Below, piece after piece: positions 55,101 to 64,000 of a stretch of DNA of 64,000 nucleotides (position 1 is its first letter; every line of letters begins with the position of its first letter). Source of the DNA: Xestospongia muta (Eukaryota; Porifera; Demospongiae; Haplosclerida; Petrosiidae); NCBI GenBank assembly GCA_963693285.1, contig OY848920.1, positions 8,282,954 to 8,346,953 of the forward strand, in the 5' to 3' direction. Below the pieces are notes generated by a model, which worked only from the letters and a program-made list of their open reading frames with translations, was not told the DNA's origin and searched no databases. Made by a program: the position numbers and the translations under genes.

Positions 55101-56556
55101 TGGCTTATGTCCATAGGCTCTGAAGTTAGTGTGGAAGAATCTTTGCATCTTTTCAGTACTGGAATAAATGAAGAAAGATGTTTAGACTTTTTAGATCTTT
55201 TCCTTTGTATAGGAATTGAAACATACAAGGAAAAACCTTTAAAAGACAATTATAAAACGTCACAGTACTATTTGAAGGTATCCTGTACCTTCATCCTTAG
55301 ATATTGGACCTTTAGATTCTGAAATACTTATAAGTGAGTCTTTTGACTCTTTGGGTATTTTCCCTTGTTTAGGAGAATATTCTTTTTTCTCTTTTGGCCC
55401 CCTAAATCCGAAGGAAGCATTTTTAGAACTTTTCCTCATTTGAGGTATTGAAGGACGAAGTGAGGAAGCATCTTTAACTGGACAAATATAATTAGTATAT
55501 ACTTGGATATAATTATGGAGCCTATACCTTTAATCTTTTTGTGTTTTTTCTGAACTGGAATAAATGAAGAATCTTGAATCTCTTTAGGTCTTTTCAGTAC
55601 TGGAGTAAATGAAGAAGGATGTTTAGGCTTTTTAGATCTTTTCCTTTGTATAGGTATTGAAATACACAAGGAAAAGCCTTTAAAAATAAGTATAAAATAT
55701 TAGAGTATTATTTGGAGGTAGCCTGTACCTTCATCCTTAGATATTGTACCTTTAGATTCTGAAATACTTATAAGTGAGGAAGTATCTTTTAACTCTTTGG
55801 GTATTTTCCCTTGTTTTGGAGAATAATCTTTTATCTCTTTTGGCCCCCTAAATCCGAAGGAAGCATCTTTAGATATTTTCCTCATTTGAGGTGTTGAAGG
55901 ACGAAGTGAAGAAGCATCTTTAACTAGACAAATATAATTTGTATAATACTTGGATATATGGAGCCTATACCTTCATCCTTGGTATCTACCTGCCTTTTCA
56001 TCATATTAGCTACTTGTACATTCATGTCTCCACAACTCTCAACAGATGAAACAAGTTTTTCCCAAGAGGGGTCAATACTGTTTGTAATCCACCATTGTAA
56101 ACTTTGTTCTAAAGCAAAGTGGTAGTCTTGATTACTGCTGGCCATTGTCTCGAGTCTTTTCCTTTCCTTCAATGAGACACCTAAAAGACTAGTGAGTTTA
56201 GTCCATTTATCTTCAACAATAAAACCATTCTTAACAAGAAGTCGCAATGCATTGGTTGATGTCAATTCTGTTGAAGTAAATAGAGATATATTCATACATG
56301 ATTCTAGATAATATTTATATATACCTGTTTTAGGTCCAGGATTAAGTTCAATATCTCCTGATAAAATGAGGAGTAAAACAAGAAAAAAGAAAAAAGAGAA
56401 AGTCAGATTGCCACCGGCCTCATCTCCTAATCCTCCAGACCATAATGACTCCACCCATAATGTGGTACTAGAGCTGGTTTGAATTCCAGTGGTACATAAT
56501 ATCTGATGACCATACCAAAACCCAATACTAGCTCTCCATTGAGATATATCGATCAT
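52193..56556 (-). CDS. NLR gene 3: 2A leader, two DEATH-like domains, basic linkers, NACHT, LRR
   Basis: Nine exons, high to low: 56325-56556, 55971-56267, 55729-55923, 55528-55677, 55289-55477, 55090-55236, 54964-55029, 54610-54915, 52193-54552; about 1313 aa in one frame. Residues 1-77: MIDISQW start, hydrophobic FFFFLVLLLIL, 2A motif (68-75). DEATH-like 1 is about 78-176. Two pairs of duplicated linker exons carry RKRSK(N/K) basic clusters. DEATH-like 2 is about 426-527. NACHT: Walker A about 625-632, FILLDGFDELPEDKR, TSRPWATN. LRRs run from about 900. An acidic DDTSSHD-type repeat (three 21-nt units, about 52465-52525) interrupts the LRR part. The 57-nt introns after the 2A exon and before the NACHT exon are in frame and free of stops, so retention would still give protein. 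This is the most complete NLR model in the window. Confidence 0.8.
56332..56355 (-). other. 2A-like ribosome-skipping motif in NLR gene 3
   Basis: D-I-E-L-N-P-G-P directly after VLLLILSG. It is identical to the motif of NLR gene 1, although the residues between MIDISQWRA and the hydrophobic run differ greatly, so the motif itself is under constraint. Confidence 0.85.
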
Positions 56557-56577
56557 AGTTAGAATAGGTTGTATCAA

Positions 56578-57493
56578 ACTATTACAAACACTACTAGTTT
56601 GGTAATACAGCTTTGTGTGTTACACCCACTTTTTGAAAGGAGTAAATCATATTCAATGTTCTTGTAAGCTTATGATGCAATTCTCGAATGCATACTGACC
56701 AATCAGTAGTCAGTATTATAGTTATGAATATTACTTTATTCAGTATTATAGTTGTGAATATTATTTTATAGTATATAATTCATAGACTGAGGTTGAAACT
56801 GTAGAGTAAACCGTGTTCAATGTTTTTGTATGATTATGATACAATTCTCAAATGCATACTGACCAATCAGTGTTTAGTATTATAGTTATGAATATTACTT
56901 TATAGTATAATTCATAGACTGAGGTCAAAACTGTAGATATTTTCAATGTCCATGGTTACAGATTCAGGCAGACAATCGCATATATATAGTTACTGCTCTG
57001 TGAAGATTGTAATACAATGGAGTCGAATTACTCAATGCAAGCATTAGAAGTGAACACAGTCAGTACAAATAAAATACAGACAGAATGTCAACATAAATAC
57101 TAATTGAACATTCTATCTAAAAATTCATGTTACAGAATGGATATGAAACATCTAGAGTGTTAAATAGCTAAATTAATGTAACAAATTAATGAACATTATA
57201 TTTCCTTATATATAAACCATTCAAGCAAAACTCGTAACTCTTGAGTTAATGATACATCCTCTTAATTACAGTGTGCAATGATATATAATATTAGTCAAAG
57301 AAATACTGTAGTTTGAATGTGGATATATTTAAGTCAAGAATGAATGCAGTCTTAGGAACAAAATCCTTATGTATATAGCTATTACCATAACTAGTGTTTA
57401 TTCCTATAGCCACATAATACACATGCACCTATTGAATACACTGGGGAAATTCTGTAACAGACTACAAGATCTTGCTATCTTTTTCCGACGATT

Positions 57494-57525
<32 letters not shown>

Positions 57526-58314
57526 AATGTTTTTCTCTCTCTCTTCGTCCCAGAGATTAGTTATGTAATTTCTTTGCACGACATTTTCTTTCTATCTAAA
57601 TATCAAACAGATAATCATATGTACAGTATATAGTATAGGTACTAACAGTACTATAGCTAAAGATTTTCATCTCTGATTAATTACTGCATCTCTTTTTCTA
57701 AACACTTATAAATCTGACAGTAAGCCATAGACAGCAACAATAACCTTTGTCTAACTTACATGTGCAGCTTACATTGGAGTTTGATTCTTCATCTCAGTTC
57801 ATCTAATTGGATGTGGCAATTGTTGCACTGGTACGAGAATTCAAGGGTAAATATGTATATCCCAATAACATTATTAATATTGTAAATTTACTATTTTATA
57901 TTAATGTTCACGTCCTTTTTAAATTAAAGGATACAAATGATCAGAATATTGAGAGAATAACAGTACAAGAAGATTGGGAATAACTATGTTCTTAAAAATA
58001 GTAAGTATAAATGAATGGAGTGAGAATTTGATAAAATAGCTACACCCTTCCGTACATTCTGTCAAGATCATAAAGTTTATCAAAATTAACATTATAAGTA
58101 TTATCAAAAACTAAGGTAATATTTATCAAAAAAACAAAGGACAACTTTTTATAACCATGACATATCAAAATTTGAAAAAAAGTGGTATGTTTTTGAAAAT
58201 ACAATATTAAGTCATTGAATTAAGAAATCAAGTGGGTACTATAAGCAATGAAGGTACTTTATTATTAACAAAAAAAAATTGCACAATATTCAGTTCAATC
58301 CTGAGAAGTGTATA
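56578..58314. other. Intergenic region between NLR genes 3 and 4
   Basis: No gene recognised. Near 56650-56935 there is an imperfect tandem duplication of about 165 bp (ATGCATACTGACCAATCAGT, then AGTATTATAGTTATGAATATT). A (CT)n tract lies at 57497-57545. The rest is AT-rich, and the promoter of gene 3 should lie at its left end. Confidence 0.6.
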
Positions 58315-60720
58315 CTATATTGCTAAAGCAATGCGTTTATCAGATCCTAAATTTCTATTGCTTATGTTACGATGATGAGGTAAATCAACTCTTGAATCAC
58401 GTATCTGGTAGAGATACATGTAAGGTAAAACAAGCTTTTGAATAACTTGGTTTTCTTTAAGATTTTCAGCTAGTCTTAAGACATTGTTGTCACTTAATCT
58501 AATATCACGAACATCCAAATGTTCAATACTACGATTTTCTTTAATGAGATCAATCACACCAGTGTCTTGTTCTCTTTGACTAGCCTGCCTAATAGTGAGG
58601 ACTCTCAGGTTTTTTAATGATGCCAATAATTGGTACTCTTCTTCACTTGGTGATGATAACTTCAAACTAAAATCTGGAAAGTTTGCAACAGCTTTAATTA
58701 GGTTGATATGACCACCAGAAGTAATCTTGCTTTCATGAATTTTCAAAGAGTTCAACTGAGACAAGAGAGGAATAAATTCAGCTAATTTGTCACATCCTTC
58801 ATTACCAAGATTACTGTGTGAAAGATTTAAGTAAGTAAAAGACTGCCACAAAGAAGATGGAAGTGTCATAAAATGTTCAATACCAATAGAAGTGATAACA
58901 GAATGCTTAAGATTTATTGTCTTAATAAGACAAGAAACTTTGTTTTGGGCATTGATACCAGCACACAACATTTCAAAATGCTCATCACTAAGAAACTCAT
59001 AGCCAAGATTCACTGCCCACTTCAGTCCAGTAAGAGCTAAATATGATCCAATAACATACATATCAGAGGGTGACAGGTGTTTTTCACATGAACATGTAAT
59101 GCACTTTCTTAATTCTCCTGAGAAAGTGGTTTTCTGAGACTCATAGAGACAGTGAAGTATATGTATATTCAGTGTCCAATCAAAGTTACAAGTTCTAGTT
59201 AAGCCACAAAAAAACTTTTCCACTTTTAACTCAACTTGAAATGGACTAGTTCCTATTAATGAAATGTGATATGCTGCTAAATATTCTTGTATTGATAAAT
59301 GGAGAAAATTGTAACTATAAGACTGGCCACTACTAATATGAATATGCTCTACTTTTTGCATTAAATCAAAAGTTTCAAAATCAGCAGGAAGATGGTTGAA
59401 AACTAGCTGTTTTTTCTCAATACCTTCATAAGCTACCTGACATAGAGAAAGGAACTGTTGATAAACTTCATTTGGTAAATCTGTCTTAAATTTATTGCCA
59501 AGATACCAACTTTTCTCTTTGTATATTGGATGACATTTAAGATATCGTAAAAGAGCTGTCTTCACTAACTCTGTGTAGAGTTGAGTCAATGTCTTTGGAG
59601 CATCTTCAATTTTACCTGATTGACGAAACACTTCCACTACTATAGCACAATTGAGAGGTATGTACATGACAGAACGAATGTAGGGATATCGTTTAAGGTA
59701 TAACTTGAAATTAGATTGCTCTGTTTCATCTGGAAAAGCTTGTGCAACATACGTATCAACATTCTCCCATGTGAACCCAACTATTTCAATGTGCTGAGAT
59801 ATACAATGTCTGTATCTCCACACAAAATTATTAGTAGCCCAGGGTCTGCTAGTAATAATTACTGTAGCTAAAGGCAAGAGTTCACCAGTAAGTAGTTTCA
59901 TAAAAAATGATTGTTCACTCCTCTTGTCCTCAGGAAGTTCATCAAAGCCATCTAAGAGTATACAACAACTTTCTCCATGAGCATCAACCATCTCTTTATG
60001 GAGATCTGTAGAGCTATTCGGGAGGAGATCAGCTATTGTCGATGCTTCACGAACTTTTGGATCTCGTAGTTGTAACAATGATAATACTGAGTATTGCTGT
60101 AAGATCTCTCCTTTAGCCCAACGAATACATACTTCCCATGAGAACATAGTTTTACCAGATCCTGGAGCACCCTCTACAACAATACATTGAGGTTGTCTAC
60201 CATCCTTCAGATTAGCTAAGTCAGCAAATGTCATTTTGGTCTTACATCCCTCAACATAGTCAATGTCACCTCGGATTATATGTTCACACATAACATCATA
60301 TTCATCTATGGTAAACCCTGTTTTATCAATCCACAGTAAATTGATGTAATCATTCATTAACACTGGAGGCCATTTTGGGTACCTTTTGTGAATCTCTCGC
60401 AAATAAAGTTTCATGAGATACTTAGCATAAGACTGAACTGACTGAGGTAACACTGGTATTTTCCCTAGCAAATTATAAAAACAGAAATAAATAAAATATT
60501 ACAAATTAGATATACAGCTGTTACATATTTTAATAATTTTGCAAACTGCACAAATTTCTCATTCCTTGTAGATCTTAATCTGGAAATTTCATTTGATTAC
60601 ATTTTTTATGGTTTCATGGATCATAAAACTAACAATTGTCACTCATGGTTGAATTTTGTGCTTATAATGTACATTGATACATGCTGACCCGCTGCAATGT
60701 ATGTGTGGGTGAGGTTATAG

Positions 60721-60756
<36 letters not shown>

Positions 60757-62686
60757 GTGTGTGTGTGTGTGCATAAGCACATTATGTTTCACTATATTGC
60801 TATGTCCAATACTACCAAAAAGTAAAAAAGGCTAGCAACTAAGCAAGTAGATAACATGGAGTCTTGTGTAAGTGTTCACACCTACTTGCAGTATTAGCAC
60901 TTCATCAATTAACAGTTCCACATTAACCAATATATGTATGGTTATACAGATATCATGATACAAACTATTTACAAAACATTAGAACTAATGATGATTTTAA
61001 AATCATTATCATATTGCAAACAGTCAATCCATAGGACAATAGTATTCAAACCTGTATCATGTTTATTTACAGTTTGCATTGCTATTACGATATATTGGTT
61101 AAATCAACCAATAAGTTTTTAAAGTGTGAACATTTAGAATACTATTATAATTTATATGATAGGTACATTTGCTTAGGTTTATATTATAATTCTAAGTAAA
61201 GCAAGGCCATACTTGAACACAGTTCAAAGGTCAATTCCAGTAGTGAAGGTTAAGACATCAATTTTCAATTTCCTGTTACAACATATTTGTGGTTATCAAG
61301 GTGAGCTTACCAGTTTCCTGTGGACCAGTCTTGGTGTCTTCTTTATGTTGCTTATCTTGACCTTTACCTGTGAGAATGACATGATAGAAATGTATAGTGG
61401 ACTAAATATTATATATAGTACTTTGCTGCTTAGAGGCTTCTTGTTTCAAATCTTGGTACATCTTCATAGCTAGAGCTTTGTTTTGTACAAGTGGCCCTTT
61501 AACAACATCTATAATTGTCATCCAATTGACAAGAGAATCTTGACTATCTAATTCAATCCACTTCTGAAGGACACGTTCCAGTCGTATTTGATTAGTTGTG
61601 TTGGACTGAGCTAATCCATCAAGGTAATTGGAACTCAGTCTTAAACTGTTACCAAGTTCACGCCATCTTGCATCAATAGGAATTAATTGCTTTAAAATAT
61701 CATGTATTGTGGTAATCTTTTCAGCTATAATAATAACAGACAGGGTCAATGAGTCATATAGTAATAACTTACATAATAAAGGAAAATCAACAAAATCATT
61801 GTTAGAGCTATCATTTCCAACTATTAATATTTGGCTACCTGTAGCGTGTCCAGTACCTAATAAGAAATTAAAAATTTACAGTATAGGAAAATACTAAATA
61901 CATAATCAGGAGTCCATATGCTCCTCAAATAATAGATATCTCAAGGCACAAACATTTAGCTTTTATCAACAATGAAATATATACACATCATACCCTTTGG
62001 AAGTTCTTTAATCTTTTCAATCTTTTCTCTCAGAGGTATTGAAGGATGTGAGGAAGTATCTTTAATGAAGTGATCATGAGGAAGAAATGATTGACTTAGT
62101 CATACCTTCATCATTAATATTTAATAGTTGCTTCAATTTAGTAGCTACATCCTTATCTCCACAGTCTTCAACAGCTGAAATAAGGTTTTCCCACGAGGGG
62201 TCAGTACTGTTTGTAATCCACCATTGTAAACCTTCTTCTAAAGCAAAGTGGTAGTCTTGATCATTGCTGGCCATTCTCTTGAGTCTTCTCCTCTCCTCCA
62301 GTGAGACACCTAGAAGACTAGTGAGCTCAGTCCATTTATCTTTAACAACAAAACCACTTTTAACAAGAAGTCGTAAAACATTGCTAGAATTTAATTCTAT
62401 TTATCATAGAAGTCAAATGAGAGTCAAATGAGAAAGTTATATGCTTACCTGTTTTAGGTCCTGGATTGAGTTCAACATCACCTGATAAAATGAGGAGAAG
62501 TAAGAAAAACAACACAAGAGAGAAGGTCAGGTTATCATCACCATCATTTCCCAATTCTCTTGGCCATAGTGACTCCACCCAGGTATCCACAGTGGTTCCA
62601 TGTGGCAGACTCTTATTAGTGGCAGCTGGTATCCGATAACAATGCCATAGCCCAATACTAGCCCTCCATTGAGAGATATCAATCAT
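58315..62686 (-). CDS. NLR gene 4: 2A leader, two DEATH-like domains, NACHT, short LRR
   Basis: Seven exons, high to low: 62449-62686, 62106-62396, 61994-62059, 61773-61856, 61422-61724, 61311-61367, 58315-60464; about 1062 aa. Residues 1-79: MIDISQW start, hydrophobic LVLFFLLLLIL, 2A motif (70-77). DEATH-like 1 about 80-177; DEATH-like 2 about 227-328. Walker A is GAPGSGKT (445-452). Walker B is ILLDGFDELPEDKR. The sensor reads IITSRPWATN. The NACHT end is FLHLSIQEYLAAYH. It is the most diverged copy: it has only three small linker exons and no KRKRSK basic clusters, an extra 57-nt exon between DEATH 2 and NACHT, and a shorter LRR part (about 70 residues fewer than gene 3). Its 52-nt intron after the 2A exon has a clear GTAAGC donor, which confirms the intron position for the other copies. 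Confidence 0.8.
60465..61310 (-). other. Intron of NLR gene 4
   Basis: No coding sequence recognised. It holds a (TGTC)n/(TG)n microsatellite at 60722-60770. The segment 61140-61250 (GTACATTTG.TTAG, ACTTGAACACAGTTCAAAGG) recurs near 63505-63595. Confidence 0.55.
62456..62479 (-). other. 2A-like ribosome-skipping motif in NLR gene 4
   Basis: D-V-E-L-N-P-G-P, with Val in place of the Ile found in genes 1 and 3, as the consensus allows. It again follows LLLLILSG directly. Confidence 0.85.
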
Positions 62687-64000
62687 GTCTAGAAGAAGAC
62701 AGTGTTATTGTCAAAGTATTGAAGAAGAAGGGAATGCTTGGTAGTATTATTATTTATGAGTAAATTGATTAGTTTTGTGTTTATATTGTTTCTTTCGACC
62801 ATATAAGGTAAAACCAAATATTCCCCTCCTACATATGGCTTTAATTATAGTGATGATGTCAACACTTTATAATGATAACAATAGTAATATGTTGTTTTAC
62901 AGTGTCTACTACAGAAATTGATGAGGAAGTAAAAATTAAATTTAACATCAGTTGAGAAGACACTGAGGCAGGGATCAATTAGTGGACCTACTAAGACAGT
63001 TAAGCAGAAAAAGAGGTTAATTTCAATAGTAAAATCACAATTGATATTTAGGAGGTAACTGTGAACAAATGTTACATGGACAGTCTCTGCACCATGAACA
63101 AGGATTGTTGTTGTACATATAGATCATTCCAATAGCAAGTTTATAGAACTATTACTACCACTAGTAAATACAGTGATCACCCATGTGTATTACCAGTATA
63201 ATTCAAAGATACCAATCTGTACTGGATAGTTGATCATGATGATAAATGGACTCACTTTAGAAACATCTATTTCCTGATATTGCCTACTGTAAACAAAGAA
63301 CAAGTCATGATCATAAATTGATGTTTTAACAAGGAACAATGTTGATAACCTCACTAAGATAGTAAAACAGGATACTGTCAAAACCATAAAAGTTCATACA
63401 CAAGACAACATAACCTCAAGAGTTGGACCCTTTCTTCCCCTACTCCATACTTCATTGGATTATATTTTACAGTGTTTACAATGTTTATGATAATAACTTA
63501 TATATGACAGGTACATTTGGTTAGTTTTTCATTATAATTCCAATTAAAGGAAGACTATACTTGAACACAGTTCAAAGGTCATTTCCAGTGGTAAAGTTGT
63601 TGTAATGTATAGTGAGGCATTAAAAAACTAGTTCCTATAGAGATTAATTAAGTGCCTTTTTGTAGTTGTAGCAGCAATACAATAATATATAAAAACAGTA
63701 CAATAATAACATTAATAACAACAACATATTGTTATATTATATAATAAATATAATCAGCATTGTTCAGTCAGTAGCCCAGTTGTCTCAAAATATAACACTG
63801 TTTTCCTTCCACACTAAACCATAGTAGCAGCACAATAATGTACAGAAGCAGTACAATAATAACATTAATAACAAACAACATATTGTTATATTATATAATA
63901 AATATAATAATCATTGTTTAGTTAGTAGCCCAACTGTCTCAAAATATAACACTGTTTTCCTTCCACACTAAACCATAGCAGCAGTACAATAATATATACA
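62687..64000. other. Upstream flank of NLR gene 4, no gene seen
   Basis: AT-rich. 63505-63595 is a copy of intron DNA of NLR gene 4 (about 61140-61250). 63668-64000 is a tandem repeat. I see no coding exon. Confidence 0.55.
63668..64000. repeat. Tandem repeat with period of about 155-160 bp, cut by the window edge
   Basis: Two full units share AACATATTGTTATATTATAT, ACTGTTTTCCTTCCACACTA and AAACCATAG.AGCAG. A third begins at the window end. The inner AACATATTGTTATATTATATAATAAATATAAT stretch is partly palindromic. Confidence 0.9.

Noticed and set aside
45254..62479. 2A motifs as a sign of an integrated RNA virus or retroelement
   Set aside because: They are in a spliced exon in front of DEATH-NACHT-LRR coding exons in three paralogues, with no polymerase or capsid-like frames nearby.

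Overview
The window looks like demosponge nuclear DNA, and Amphimedon queenslandica or a close relative is my best guess. That is an inference from family content, not a database result. The reasons are AT-rich DNA, many short introns (about 45-120 nt) beside a few very long ones, dense CT/GA microsatellites, and a cluster of NLR genes with DEATH-like, NACHT and LRR domains of the kind known to be expanded in that sponge.

Layout. (1) 1-13.1 kb, + strand: a family of single-exon secreted proteins. Each has a signal peptide, an arabinofuranosidase-B-type beta-trefoil (AbfB/CBM42-like), an unrecognised conserved module and an acidic tail. Three copies are intact (441, 3654, 10521), one is a 5' pseudogene (12803), and two are strongly decayed 3' fragments (about 2.1 and 2.7 kb). 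(2) 7.38-17.69 kb, + strand: an ARL13-type ciliary GTPase of ten coding exons. The third AbfB gene and the AbfB pseudogene lie inside its intron 3. An X-box-like RFX site lies about 80-90 bp upstream of the ARL13 start, and a diverged copy of this promoter and intron region sits upstream of the second AbfB gene. (3) 17.7-29.9 kb: no coding exon seen. A probable 5' UTR exon ends at 18119, followed by repeats; this is best read as a 12-kb first intron of the next gene. (4) 29.98-38.04 kb, + strand: a MIG-10/RIAM/lamellipodin (MRL) adaptor with a proline-rich N-terminus, then coiled coil, RA and PH domains, in 19 coding exons. (5) 38.6-62.7 kb, - strand: four NLR genes and one NLR pseudogene.

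The NLR cluster is the most interesting part. Three of the four NLRs begin with a conserved exon encoding a hydrophobic leader that ends directly in a 2A-like ribosome-skipping motif (D-[IV]-E-L-N-P-G-P). Two DEATH-like domains, NLS-like basic linkers and NACHT-LRR follow. Nearly all internal exons are symmetric phase 1-1 modules, so they can be duplicated or swapped without frameshift. One gene (38.6-45.5 kb) appears to carry a duplicated linker/DEATH cassette and an extra unnamed domain. Another (46.2-50.6 kb) has lost the 2A/DEATH front end and seems to use a different DEATH-like front end, with foldback DNA at the junction.

How the genes may work together: the NLRs are presumed cytosolic or nuclear immune sensors, the AbfB proteins are presumed secreted glycan-binding proteins, ARL13 is ciliary, and the MRL adaptor links Ras-type GTPases to actin and adhesion. 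Only the AbfB/ARL13 nesting and the NLR paralogy give physical evidence of shared history. All exon models were made by hand from splice signals and reading phase.
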